DNA from: Rhynochetos jubatus
Lineage: Eukaryota > Chordata > Aves > Eurypygiformes > Rhynochetidae
Length of the DNA stretch: 64,000 bases
Reading direction: 5' to 3'
Assembly (NCBI GenBank): GCA_027574665.1
Contig: CM050650.1
Coordinates: 103,451,086-103,515,085 of the forward strand
Part shown: positions 46,645 to 60,000 of the stretch, one piece after another
Layout of the letters: each line of letters opens with the position of its first letter
How positions within the stretch are numbered: the stretch's first letter is position 1
Notes under the pieces: generated by a model
The model's database searches: none
The model's input: only the letters and a program-made list of their open reading frames with translations
Told to the model about the DNA's origin: nothing
Translations under genes and position numbers: made by a program

Positions 46645-46974
46645 AGCAGCCTGAAGGGGTCTACAAGGAAGCTGGGAGGGAATTTTTACAAGGGCCTGTA
46701 GTGACAGGACAAGGGGTAATGGGTTTAAATTGAAAGTGGGAAGATTTAGATTGGATATCAGGAAGGAGTTCTTCATGGAGAGGGTGGTGAGGCACTGGAA
46801 CAGGTTGCCCAGAGAAGCTGTGGATGCCCCATCCCTGGAAGTGTTCAAGGCCAGGCTGGATGAGGCTTTGAGCAACCTGGTCTAGTGGAGGGTGTCCCTG
46901 CCCATGGCAGGGGGGTTGGAACTAGATGATCTTTAAGGTCCCTTCCAACCCAAACCATCCTATGATTCTATGAT
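46645..46974 (+). mobile_element. CR1 LINE, 3' end, well preserved
   Basis: 330-bp CR1 3' end: ORF2 terminus (ggcactggaacaggttgccc), 3' UTR (gtccctgcccatggcagggg) and octamer tail (tatgattctatgatg). It is less decayed than the other copies. Confidence 0.95.
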
Positions 46975-49900
46975 GTGGGAAAAGTGACCTTGGGCTGACA
47001 CTGAACATAGGACAGAAATTCAGGATGCCTTTATGTACTGCGACCCAATCACCACTGTGTTGAAGTACATAGCTAGGTGTATTTTTTCTGACATTAATCC
47101 ATTAATCAAAAAATACAACTGTAGACAAAAAAAATTTGGTTAGAGGAAAAAGTGAAGTAGTTTTAAGAAACTGAAAATTACGCTCCCTTCAATTCATCAG
47201 CCTAATGGCTGAAGAGCTTAACCGAGGCCACTCAGTCAGTGCTTCTTGCTGGAGAGGGATTTCGTACTTCTGTCTGGAGTGCTTCAGTTCCTCCTTATAG
47301 GACATTTAGTCTTTTCTGCTTTAGCTGTTTCAATTTGCATGTAAAAGCAATATTCACTGAGCAGATACCCCACCTGATGGGTGAGTGTCCTGATCAGCGG
47401 GCTTAGAGCGGCAGTATCTCTCAATAAAAGTGAAAGTGTTTTATACAATGTATAATAATGCCATTAGGAGAAACTGAGTGTGCCTCCCACAGCTGAACAG
47501 ACAATACCCTGGTGTTCAGGTTATCCTGGATGGCCAAAGGTGGAAATACCAAATTACCCTCTGTCTCACAGAAGAGATATTAACATGTTCTTCTCCTTTG
47601 GAACAGACCATCCTAACTGCTACGTCCAGTATCATTGCAATCCAGTAAGTATTTCTGCATTCACGGTAAAACCAAACATCAGCAGGAAAAGAACTGTGAA
47701 GAAACAACTTGAAATATTCTGTAATATATGGAGTAAGTAATATACAAGATTCTCTCTACATACAGGACAGAGAAGTTGAAGTTGACCTTCTCAGGTAAAG
47801 GGTAAACAAGGGAGAGAGTGGTTAGTATCTTCCAAACTTCTTGGTTATGTTTTCATAGTACAATCTATTGTTGCACCAGGGTATTTGAATCACTTTTCGG
47901 AAAGGCAGGCTGGGTATTGCAGGTGGAATAACATGCTGCTATGGCACTGCTCCCAGCCTAGTGCACTTTGTTTCCCAACAGCACTATACAGCCAGGGTCC
48001 ACTATGCACTGAGCTGGTGGGGACACAGCTCTGGTACCTCAGCTACCTTGTGTATGTCCCCCCAGCACTCTGCTACATTAGCCAGGAAACAGCCTTCCAA
48101 GCTGACAGCATAGATATATACGTGCAGACAGGCGATGGGGACCCAGGCTGGTAGTACCCGGAAAAGTGAAACAGATTTTACACACTCTTCCTGAAAAGTG
48201 AAGCATTGGTTGCAAGACAAACAAAGATGTAAGGCAGTAGTAGTTAGGATGACTACTGCACTTTGTGACTTCCCAGTCAGGAAATTACATGTTGTCTGTG
48301 ATGGAGGGACAAGGTGGGAGGCAGCGGCAGCTGGAGCTGTATTTTCTCAGCTGTGCATCTGACAGTTACAACTGGATACAGTTCAGAGACAGAAAGCATA
48401 TGCTGTCATTCAGGGCTTTTAACATGAAGTATTTTTTACTGGGTTCATTATCTCTTTACAAAATGAAACTGGATGCCTAGAAATGCCCTAGCCACAATGA
48501 CATACGAGTCTTAGCAGGGGTCACACAGAGTCCAGGTCTAGCTCACAGTGTGCCAGCAACGCTGGCTGCCTCCTCTGCATTGCCCCTTGTCTCATTCATT
48601 TGCACCTGGGGCAACAGGTAGTGCCCTATGTCTTGTCACACTCTCCATCAGAGGTGGAGAAGCCTGGTCCTACAAATAATTAAACTACATGGGTCTGTGC
48701 AAAAGTATGTGCTCAGTTGTACCATAGATATTACTAACGAACCATCTGGCTTTCTCTGTAAAGCTGTATACATTTAAGAAGAGCTAGTTACTGGTAGTTC
48801 TCTTACCAGCTATCAGAAAACTCTGTTAACAGAATCCATTAATAGTGTCCCACATAAAATTCATTCTAGTTGCAACCTTCCCACCTTCTGAAAGCTGTTA
48901 ATGCATCTAGGAACATTTTAGGGAACTGTACGCTGTAAATATATATTCCATAATTTTGTAATTGAATTAAAAAATCAAAAGGAAAATTTTTTACTTTAGA
49001 TTTACATTTTTAGTTATGTGAGTTGCTTTTTAGCTAAGCCTGTGTGTTATGATTTAATTGCTTTACAACATCGATAAGGAGCAGTCATGACCTATATCAC
49101 TAAAATTTCAAGTAATAATTAAATTGCAATGCCTGCTAATTTTTGAAGAAATTGCTTTAGTTTCTTTGCCAGGAAGAGTTTGTTACATCAGAAGCAAAAA
49201 AGGAATTAATGTAATGTAATTTTCCTAAGAATTCAAAAGACTGTATTGGAATTGAAGGCTGATGTGAAACTTCGACCTTTTTGACAGTTATTTGTATGAA
49301 GCCTGTATAAATGTCAAATATCTGCCAACACCATTTTCACATTTCAGGCAACTGCTCCTTTTACAATTTTCAGAGAGGGCTGGAGAAGCAAGATATTTTT
49401 TTGAACCACAGTATTGATAAGAAATGAAGCTTTTCTCTCCAAAGTGAAAGGGGCTGAAGAAAGAAATATGGAAGAGTTACCCCCAGGGTTTTAAAAATGA
49501 GAACTTATTTGGCAACTGAAATTTTCAATTAATAGTGAATCACATAATCCTTACTCTTCTTATAAATCAGATAAATATTTCTAATTTGAATATTTATCTT
49601 ACATAGAAGCTGAGGACAAATGGTTCAGTGGTACAGAGATAATACTTTGAATACAGAACCACACTTAGAACTCTATACAGTCTATAGGCTTGGAAACAGT
49701 TTTGGCTCAGGAAAACATCTCAGATCATCTGTTTTCTTCACAATGTCAATATCACCTCACCACAACAAAGCAGAAACATATTTGGGCAAGAAAATCTATC
49801 TGCTAAATCATTTCTGAGATGAGGGAGAAGCCATGCGTGAAAGGAAGGTTAAAGTTTTCAAACCCACATTATTTAACCATTATTTAACTAATCAATGCAA

Positions 49901-51422
49901 AGCATTTTTCGTAAGTATGAAAACATTGGGATGCAAATATATTTACTGACTAATCTGGTTATTTCCCCAAACAGATTCTATTATTCAGCTTTGTTGTTCT
50001 AGAGAAAATAAAATAAAATTAATTCCTTTCAGTAAGAATTTTGGGCTTATCTAGCACATAAACGCAAGACAGCTTAGGTTAAAACCAATCACATTGGTAA
50101 CCAAAGTAATTCTGAAAGTATTCCAATTCAGTACCTGGAGTCAGGCACTAAAACAGATATTTAGTTGTGTCTTTTGCTGTGGAAGGTTTCCTCATAATAA
50201 TCACACAGTACTATATGACAAAGATGAAAAGCAGTCTCTAGGGTAGCAATAAAATCTCATTTTATATCATGATAGCATCTCTATTAAACAAAAGACAGAA
50301 ACATCCCTAGAGATGGCACTGTAAGCCACAACTTCTGCTTTTACACAAAGTTACATATAGCAACTGAAATAGTAGGTTTAAGATAAAATAACGTTTTATG
50401 CTCCTTCTGGAATGCAAATTTATGTTATTCAACCTCAGCTTACTTCCTTTTTAAGCTCCCACTGTTCTGTTATACAACAGATGCGTCAAGCAAATAATTT
50501 TAAAAGTATTTTTGCATGATACATTTTGAGATCTATTTTTACCTTTTGTAGATGGATAGCCTGCACTGCAATTTAATATTATGTGGCAAGGCCAATATCA
50601 TAATTAGGAACTGACATTAACGTATTTGGAAACACAAAAATGAATTTGGATCACTTAACAAAGAATAGATTGTTGTAGATTTAATTTTAATTAGTTAACT
50701 GCTATCTGTGCAATCTTTTATCCACCAATACTAAATGCTAAATTCTAAAATGAATAAAGCCGTACCCTTTGCTAAGCAACTAATAAGAGAAAACAAAGTT
50801 GCCAGAATGTTAAAAGATCCTAAAAATGAATGGTATAACCATGAATGGTAATGGTTATTGATGAGGAATAGTAGACCTGTGAAGCTTACAACAATCTTTA
50901 TGATTCAGTGTATCGATACAACTGGTAATACTTTTTCTAAAAGTAAGTAATCAAGTCCCTGTTCAGTTAATTGCCTGTAAGTGTTTAGACCAAATATTTA
51001 AAACCTTGCTGCTTTTTTTCTGTTGGTATTTTAAGGAACTAAATTAAAATCTGTGCAACTGATGTCATTTAGAAGACCAACTACGTGATGGATAAAAATA
51101 TCTGAATGTCTAACAATAATTAAATGATACCATGTGCACTTGCATTTTCATATTTGCACCTGGATAACTGTTTGTATGGGAAACAGAGGTCAAATTAAGG
51201 CTATGCTGAAGTCCAAGACGATCATATTATACTTGCAGGATTCTCCTTAGAAGGAGCTTATTTCAGGGTGTAGCTACAACAGTACAGTATTACAGCCTAA
51301 GAATAAGTGTATCAAATATCACTACACAAGGAAATTGTTTCCAGTGTCAAACATCCTTTTACGAAACAAGTTGACATATTTTTACATGCAGAACAGTGGA
51401 AGGGTCATTGTAATTTGCTTAC
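46975..51422. other. DLGAP2 intron, no gene seen
   Basis: AT-rich intron. The stretch next to the exon at 51423 shows no transposon wording. No gene. Confidence 0.5.
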
Positions 51423-51642
51423 CTGTGGTTGACCTGATAGTTGAGGTGATGTTGGAAGATGCCATCGCTGGTATACATTCATCATCTTGGGAATAGCCTG
51501 CCTGAATGGCACGCAAGTAACTGTGGCTTCTTGTTCGGAAACATCCAGGGAGGTCAAGGGCATCCATTGCCTGAGCTTCAACTTCACTAAACACTGATTC
51601 ACACACCGATTCAAATTGCCCATTAACCTCTGCTTCACTCAT
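51423..51642 (-). CDS. DLGAP2: DLGAP2 exon (GK-binding repeat)
   Basis: 220-bp exon. The acceptor (ttgtttattcag) is above 51642 and the GTAAGC donor below 51423. It starts in phase 0 and ends in phase 1. It encodes MSEAEVNGQFESVCESVFSE, then ALDLPGCFRTRSHSYLRAIQ and AGYSQDDECIP. RSHSYLRAI fits the RxxSYxxA repeat that, once phosphorylated on Ser, binds the guanylate-kinase domain of PSD-95-type MAGUKs. The opening Met is an internal codon, not a start: the previous exon ends in phase 0 just before it. The coding part stops at the splice donor. Confidence 0.96.
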
Positions 51643-54600
51643 CTGAATAAACAACAACAATGCATTTGATTTTTGACTTGCTTTTTTGTGATCATCACGG
51701 CCTCAACATCTCAAATGGACACCTGTACATTGATGAAGAACTGTTTTAGCAAATAGTTAAAATGTAGTAATCCCTTCTGATCACATTCACATTTTTTAAC
51801 TTACATCAGCTGTTTATATGTATCTAGTAAGTACATCACACATGCCATACAATTAATTTTACATTTAATATCTTTTGACATATTCAGAGGATTCTAAATG
51901 CATGATTTAATGGTAACCAACAAGATCACTCTGTGCTGATAGAAATCCACCTTCTGCCAGGACAGGAGAATAGAAATCAGCTATCCTAGTATTAGTCCTC
52001 AAAAGGTGAGGGTGGATTGCCTGGGCTTCTCGCTTTTAAGCAGTTACTACACATGTGGACACTTGGCCTGTGTGGCTTGTTATTATCTTCCTCTCACTAC
52101 AAAAGGGGCTTAAGGAAGCATCTTATAGTTGAAGATGTTTAAGTTCAGAGGAGGTGATGCTTCAGAAAGGTTTGAGAAATATTGTAACTAGATTTGTGTC
52201 CAGTGAAGCATGTGAGAGAACAACCATTGTGTGAAATAGAATGAAAAGTGGTCAGATGAGAAAATAATGCTTGGACCACCTTTAGCTGAGAAGGGCCCTA
52301 AGCCAAACTCATTCCCTGGTTAACTGGGTAAGCCATTCAACTACTGTGGAAAAATGAGGTGCAGCCACTACTACTGCCTTTCCTTCAGCAGCATTATTTT
52401 AGGTCTGCTGCTTCTGCCACGAGGTGTGCTGAGGAACGCTGCCTGTCCGAGCACCCTAGATGTGCCTACCTGCATCACCTACCAGGCTGGCCCCTTGGGG
52501 GTTTTCAACACCTCTCTCCAGCTCCCCACAGGGCTTGGGCAGGAGCCTGCATCTACCTGCTGACCCCGCACTGCAGGCTGGGCATGATGCAAACCCATAC
52601 ATTTTTAGGTAGCTTTCACGATAAACAGGGTTTTAGGCAGGCTGGCCAGAGGGTTTAATCAGGCTGGCCAGGCTTAGGGAACCTCTTGGTAGGGAACTGT
52701 GTATTTCAGTTTTGAATCTGACCGCCTAAATTCCACCTGGGTAGATTTTAAGTTGTTCTCTGAAGTCTGCCCTAACTACCTGTAAATGTACCTGAATAAT
52801 TCAAAATTATGATTATCCAAAATCAGACAGGAAGTTAACACTGAACAGACAAATGCATGACATCTTGATATGTCCTCCTGATACTAATTTTTTTTAAAAG
52901 AGAGTGCTAGAAATCAGAAAGAGTATAAATACCAAGTTAAATTTGTAGCGTCAATAAAGAGCACATCTACTTGATACTACTTTTTCGATATGGTTGCTAA
53001 GTGCATTTTTCATTATTACCGTTCCTAGTACATTATTCATTATGGGAACAGAGTGAGTGCAAATGTTTCAAATGTTTTAGGATTTTGATTAAGTAAATGG
53101 AAATTTCATACAGAACTTCTGATGATAATGAATAACTGATATTTTAATTTATGTAAGACATTTTGGCTACTAAATCTCTTCTGAAAGGAATTACATTACC
53201 CTTCATAAAATTTGCTTCTAATAAAGTTAAGTAGACTAATGCAATCTCGAAAAGATTAAAAAAAATCTTACTCTGAAATACTTTGCATACATCATTGATC
53301 AGGAAATTTATGGTAATGTAGTCCATAAACACTTTAAGTACTAACTACTTCTTTCAAACTAAGGTCATTGACAATAGAAAATAAATGTTTCAAAGCTTAA
53401 ATTAAAAACATAAACCATGGAACCCAGCATCTTTCTTGACTCTACCCTTGGTTATGAGTGAAAAAGGAAGGATCTCACAAAAAAAAAAGGCATTAAAGAT
53501 ACCATAAATCACACAAACTTCTACTCTGTAGATGGGACAAGAAGATAATGTCATGGAAAAAGAACAGGAAACAGCAAAGGTTCAGAACGTATTTTAATAT
53601 ATTTGCTTTGTGTAGTATCTATTAAATGCATTTATTACTGGTCTGGAAACAGCTGGACTGTGAGGCAGGAAGTATGTGGTTGACAGAAAATTGCGTCGGT
53701 TAGCGAAGACTGAAAAGGAAGGTAAGGAACTATATCCAGCAGGTTTAGTTAATCTGGCCAATTGAGCAATCTGCCTGCAAATAGAAATCTATTGTTGGCA
53801 TCTTTCCAGGTAATGCACACTGGAATGAAGAATTTTAACCATTCCTGAAAACAAGAGGTCATTATGGACACTTCAGTGAACATCTCCATGCACAGCCATG
53901 GTCAAAGAGGCAGAAGATGTTAGGATAGTTCTGTATTATAGCATCGTTAGGTGACAGCCAACAGCACTTGCTCTGAATGCAGGACCTATTTCTTGTGAAA
54001 TTTCCACAAAACCAGAGTTCAATAAAAATAGAAAATAGCCAAACCAGGATAATGAAAACCAAGGCATGAAAATGGTGGGGACAGGTTTCACAAGGGAGCT
54101 ATGAAAAATAATGAAAGGTTTGGAAAATGACTGGATGTCTGTTTCTAATTCTGATGTGTGCTATACAAGATTAAACTTCGATTTATCCCACATAAATTAA
54201 GGAATTTGACTGAAGGGCATTAGTCAGGCAGCTAGTCCCTCCCAACTCTCTACAGTCAGTGGAGACTGACAAGCATTTCCAGAGGGCTCTCAGCCCACTT
54301 GGGATGTACATTGTCCTGGAAAAAACTCTTTCACTCCATTAACTACAGAGGAAGCTTTGGTTGTTGCTTCAGTTAAAAGCCTCAAGTTGAATCCAGGTCT
54401 GAATAGTCATGCAATACAAATTGAATTTGAATTAATACAAAATTGCTTTCAAAAGATTTAGAAAAAAAACCTATAACCATTGTGCATAATTAGCTACTAT
54501 ACCCTTAGGTGCCTCACTAAATGGTCAAAGAAAAATAAAGTAACACATATCTGAGAAGAGGGCAGGGCCCACCTGTCATGAAGCAACACAGGGAAGAAAT

Positions 54601-55254
54601 GTCAGGACCAATGAACACTAGAAACATTGGAAAATTTGTGTCAAGTCCCTCGCTAAACAGAGCATGCACATACTTCATAAGGCTGCTTGCACTTCAGGCC
54701 TGATTCAGATCTCACTTCAGCATGAATTAGTACTAACTAACCAGGATAAAACCAGCAGGGTGGAAAAATGTTTCTTTTAGAAGTCTCCATACATAGAATA
54801 ATTGATGGGACTTATTCCTTCACCAAGAAGAGTGAGGGCTTGAGTTTAGAGATGAACCACTGCTCCTCTGGACCATAATTATTTCAATCTATATCTGAAA
54901 TCAGAGTAGATATATTCAGAGGATGAGTATTGTAGGAGTGTGTCCCCTATGCTCAGTCTGAATCTTAACATTTAAATATTTAATATAGACTGAAAATCAA
55001 AATACCAATATTTATATTTTTAATGAAGAACAAATGGAAAATATTATGCATGATAGTGTACCTTTGCTTCTAGCATTCAGTATTTTCCTTGAAATTTTGA
55101 GCAAGGGATACATTCCTCAGAACTGAATTACTTTGACAATTCACATCCTCAGTTTGATATTAAAAAGATAAAAAAACACCTAAAACCGTCCACTAGTAAC
55201 AACTCTTGCATCTGTGATTAACCTACAAGAAAAGTTATAACAAGAATTTCCCAC
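51643..55254 (-). other. DLGAP2 intron, 3.6 kb
   Basis: Intron between two phase-matched exons. No transposon or gene recognised. Confidence 0.85.
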
Positions 55255-55402
55255 CTGACTAACACAGCTGGCCTGACTGAGCGTGCTCACTGCTCTCATA
55301 TAGCTCTGATTCCTTGAGCGAAACTTTGGGGAATTGTAGTTTGCAGAGGGATCCAGGTTGTGACCCCCAGGCACGTCACTTGCAGTTTGAAGGTAGCTCT
55401 GA
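55255..55402 (-). CDS. DLGAP2: DLGAP2 exon (GK-binding repeats)
   Basis: 148-bp exon. The acceptor (cctttgtag) is above 55402 and the GTGGGA donor below 55255. It takes two bases from an upstream exon outside the window and ends in phase 0. It encodes QSYLQTASDVPGGHNLDPSA, then NYNSPKFRSRNQSYMRAVST and LSQASCVSQ. RNQSYMRA is a second RxxSYxxA repeat of the kind that docks to MAGUK guanylate-kinase domains, and QSYLQTA resembles a third. RSRNQSYMRAVSTLSQ agrees with DLGAP2; I recall an RSRNESYMRAMSTISQ-type version in DLGAP1. Confidence 0.95.
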
Positions 55403-58368
55403 CTACAAAGGAAAGAGGAAGAAAAAAGGAAAGGGTGTAAAACTACAGATGGAATCATTTAGGACACTAAAGACAGTAATTTGTATGAGACTCACAAATG
55501 CATTCCCCAGGGTCAAAATTTCTCTCTATAAAGCATCATAGATCTGTTGTAGTCAAACGCCTTGGCAGAAGCAGAGAATCTGTCTGCAGTTCTGCTACCT
55601 AGAGGATATGAAATTTTGTCTTTGCTATATTTCAACATCATCAGTCCTCCTGCCTACTGATGCTGAATTTTACTAAAAGGGAAAGTCTAGGTCAACAGAA
55701 ACAAGAAGCAGAACTAAAGCATAAACCAAAGTAACTAAAAATGTTTCTTCATAGATAAAACCTGTTACTTTTCATCTGGTTTTCATCAAGGTGTTAGGCA
55801 TCAAGAGACCTTTTATCTTCAAAGGATTGATATATTTTTACAAAAGATCAAAATACCCCATGTTCAGCTAAAATACCAGATAAATAAGGTACTCAGACCA
55901 ACTGCACGAAACTCTAGAAACGCTTTGCTTACAACATATCTCCCAGTTTGCAGGACTGGGACACTGATGCCACACTACACCCCTTTCAGTATGCTTTCAC
56001 TACAAGGGTATGTTAGCCTTCATGTTTTATGTCAAATATACTGTTTATCTATTATTCCAGGAAAATAAAAGAAACCTAAGAACTTCATTGTGAATACAAA
56101 ATTATTTAAAAAAATCCAAGTTGTGAACAGGGTTTACCAGAGTTCTCAGAACCTCTGAAAATCAGATTTTAGGAGCCATATGACACTTTTCTCTAAACAC
56201 CAGTGCACAAATTACTTCATGTTTCAGAAAATGTTGGGTTTCATGTGGTAAAAAAGCCTTTTTTAGATTTATTCCTTAAAAGGAGCTTTAACAAAATCAC
56301 AATTTCTGGGGGCAGTAGATTTGTACCAGTTGAACATCCATCAGTACTGGCAATACAGTTACTTGACGCTGAGATGGCAGTGTTTCCCTGTGCAGCCATG
56401 GCTGTAACACACGCCTGGGCTGTCAGGAAGTTCCCGCTGAAAGGAGAAACCTCCTCTCTGGAAGTACCAGACCACTCAGTGAATGAGAAAGCCACAGGTT
56501 CAAAACGAAAGCCACAGGTTCAACACAGGTGCAAAATGAGGCACAAACCAGGCCCTTGTTTCTTAGACCATACTTATCAAACATTTAGCATGACCATAGG
56601 CCAGTGCCTGAGGAAGGCCTCAGCCTTCCTCACTCAGTGGACATAACTTGAGTTTGGGCTGCAAGCAAACCCTGAAGAGCACTCAGGCAGAAATCTCAGA
56701 CCCTTCATCATAGCCCTGACTTCAGTGGAAAACAGGTGTTGAGCTCCATCTCCGTGTGTGGCCACGTCCTTTGATGTCAGACTTGTGAGATGACTCAGGG
56801 TCCTCATAGCAGCGGCTGCTAGAGTAGATGGGATTTACTGACCTCCCCGACCTTACACTTGGGAGATCTATTCTCAAGCACTTCCATGTGTTCTCCCTGG
56901 CTTGGCCATCTCAGGGACAAGACAGACAGCCTTGCTTCCTCAGTCCATCTGCCAATGGCTGGGCTCTCTGCTTCTCTAAGACAGACTGCTGCCGCCTTCT
57001 TCAAAAAAGTGGACAGGTTTTGTTTTCATCTTGGCGCAAGGCAGACATTTTTTTTTTTACTTCATAAGAAATTTCCCTGTAGGACAAACATTTTTTACTC
57101 CCTGTCTTTATGTCTTTATTCTGTCTTTGTTCTTCTATGTAATACCTCTATAACCTCAAGACAGAGGTAAACTGTGTAGAAACTATGCTATAACTGCTAA
57201 AACCAAAATAGAAATGTAGGAGATAGATGCAGACATGTGATCAGAGGTTAATTAAGTCATTACAGTGAAAGTGATTTGCAGATTATGACAGCTGTCTGAT
57301 AGTGGGCCTAATTTGGTTTTAGATGTTGAAAACAAAAACTGTAGCAGCTTTTTTTTTGTTCCCATAGATATGAAGACAAATATAATACATAAGGTGAAGT
57401 GGTATAGAGCCTACCTATCTTTATTTAGTTGTTGGATATAACTCAACCTCCTTTCCTCTATAGGAAGAAGTCTGATGACTGTCACCTGCTTTGTGTCATT
57501 TGGGTCTTTGCATATGCTTTACTAAATCTGACTGGTGGTGTTAATTTAGAATTTTTCAAAATGGGTAAATGAGTCCCCCCCAGATCTTTTGCTTGTCATC
57601 AGGTGGTAAAATCTGGGATTCTGAGTTCAGAAGCAGCTTATGAAAGAGACATTTGAGGTTTCTTCAATAAAAGATGGGCCACATTAAGAAAAAAAAGAGG
57701 CAATATAATTATATTATAAATTATTTTATAAAATACCTTAAAATTAATTAATTTAAACCGACTCCTAATAACTGTCTCCTTTGCTAAGTAATGCTAAAAA
57801 AATCTAGTATTTCAATATCCTTGAGAGGTATTGCTATCACTAAATACAATCAACAATTTCTACAGCAGTAATTTATTAGAAGCCTACTATTCCATGGTAC
57901 TGCTAATCAGCTGAGTTTTGATGGATGAATTTGGACATGACCTGATAGTTAAATAATTTTTCATTTATCAGAGGAAAGCAATTGATTCATAGGACTGTAG
58001 CAAAATAAAAGAAATGTTACATATATTAGACTGTAAAAGCAATTTCACATCCATTTGATTAATACTTTGAAATTTTTCTGATAAAAGAAAGATTAGTTTT
58101 AATTTTTAAGATATACACTGAAAGTTATCTTCTAGGATAAATGCCTCCATGCACAGTAAAAATTAAGGTCTTGTTATAAACATCATCCAGAACAAAAACT
58201 CCATAGACCCAAAAGTTACGTAAGGAAATTGCTCGCAAATGTCATTATCTATTGCTCAAGGATCTCTCATGCTTGACAGCAAAGCTACAAAGCACACACC
58301 ACATGTGTCATTGGTAAATGCTGGCTTTTTAATGACATCCACCCCATCTATAAGCTTAAGAACAAAAT
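55403..58368 (-). other. Upstream DLGAP2 intron, no gene seen
   Basis: Intronic sequence with the small tandem duplication at 56487-56526 and a very AT-rich patch near 57700-57760. No coding exon recognised. Confidence 0.5.
56487..56526. repeat. 20-bp tandem duplication
   Basis: gaaagccacaggttcaaaac is followed directly by a copy with one change. Confidence 0.9.
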
Positions 58369-59301
58369 CAGAATTGTTTAGGTTGGAAAGACCTTTAAGA
58401 TCATCAGGTCCAACTCTTAACCTAGCGCTGCCAAGTCCACCACTAGACCATGTCCCTAAACAACGCATCTACGTGTCTTTTAAATACCTCCAGGGATGGT
58501 GCCTCAACGACCTCCCTGGACAGCCTGTTCCAATGCCTGACAGCTCTTTTGGTGAAGAAATTTTTCCTAATATCCAACCTAAACCTCCCTTGGTACAACT
58601 TGAGGCTGTTTTCACTTTCCTATCACTTGTTACTTGGGAGGAGAGACCAACCCCCACCTCTCTGCACCCTCCTTTCAGGTAGTTGTAGAGAGCAATAAGA
58701 TCTCCCCTGAGCCTCCTCTTCTCCAGGCTAAATACCCCCAGTTCCCTCAGCCGCTCCTCACAGGACTTGTGCTCCAGACCCTTCCCCAGTTCTGTTGCCC
58801 TTCTCTGGACACACTCCAGCACCTCAGTGTCTTTCTTGTAGTGAGGGGCCCAAAAGTGAACACAGTATTCGAGGTGCGGCCTCACCAGTGCTGAGTACAG
58901 GGGCACAATCACTCCCCTAGTCCCGCTGGCCACACTGTTCCTGATACAAGCCAGGATGCTGGGCACACAGCTGGGTCATACTCAGCTGGCTGTCAGTCAA
59001 TGCCCCCAGGTCTTTTTCTAGTGGGCAGCTTTCCAGGCAATCTTCCCTAAGCCTGTGGCATTGAAGGGGGTTGTTGTGACCCAAATGCATGACCCAGCAT
59101 TTGGACTTGTTGAACCTCATACAGTTGGCCTTGGCCCATCTGCCCAGATCTCTCTGTAGAGCCTTCCTACCCTCAAGCAGATCAACCCTCCCACCAGACT
59201 TGGTGTTGTCTGCAAATTTACTGAGGGTGTACTCGATCTTCTGGTCTGGATTATTGATAAAGATATTAAACAAAAATCACCACAATACCGAGCTCTTGAT
59301 C
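58369..59301 (-). mobile_element. CR1 LINE, about 930 bp, minus strand
   Basis: Longest CR1 in the window. The inverted 3' end starts at gaattgtttaggttgg. Minus-strand frames then read broken ORF2: DIRKNFF-like region, [39 protein letters not shown] and the RT-end motif [13 protein letters not shown]. Coding is interrupted by frameshifts. It ends 5'-truncated near 59301. Confidence 0.93.
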
Positions 59302-59947
59302 TTAAATTCCAAAACACCACAACTCTGTCACTTTGATAAAAGAAATAATTTTCTTTCATGCTCTGTAGTAGATGATCTTACATCTCAGCTGATGACTGAA
59401 GAAGGGCAAGACAAGCATGAGCACGTGAGATGGTTTGACAGTTTACCTCCAGGACCACACACAAATACACACATTAACATCAGGTGACTCTAAAGTTCAG
59501 TGTTATGGAAAAATCAAGAAGAGGATGAGATTAATAGGAAAAATTAGATTGGAATTTTAGTTCTCTTCCCATTTGCTTTTCCAAACAAAAAAGATTTTAG
59601 GAATGGATTCCCTTTTAAAAGCTTTTTTGCCCTCAAGGGTTGCTTTCCCCTTTCCATTGGCTACAGCAAGTCCAGGGCTGCTAGGAAGAGGTCTTAAACT
59701 TAATGAGAAGTATGGTAGTTGTAAGCCAGGCTCAAAGCCTAGAGAAACTTTTAGGAATAAGGCAGTCTCATGTAATGACCTTGCAGCTCTAAACCTCTAC
59801 TCTATAAGCAAAGCTTTAGGAGTCCCAGTGAAGATATAGCCAAATTTGTGGCGGCACTTTCAGTGCTCAGCAGATTGCCTGAGTGCATTTGGGGAGTACA
59901 AAACACTGTATTATAACCACATAAAGTAAACTACAGTATGGCATGCT

Positions 59948-60000
59948 TATCTGGGACAGTATAGCTGATAGCATATCTGACGGTATATCTGGGATAGTAT
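59948..60000. repeat. Short imperfect tandem repeat
   Basis: The unit tatctgggacagtat recurs as tatctgacggtat and tatctgggatagtat. Confidence 0.65.

Noticed and set aside
56203..56646. 147-codon plus-strand frame
   Set aside because: It has no recognisable domain, contains the tandem duplication and lies in an intron. Treated as chance.
58469..59273. Minus-strand frames with FADNTK and LVRPHLEYC
   Set aside because: They are decayed CR1 reverse transcriptase and belong to the CR1 at 58369-59301.
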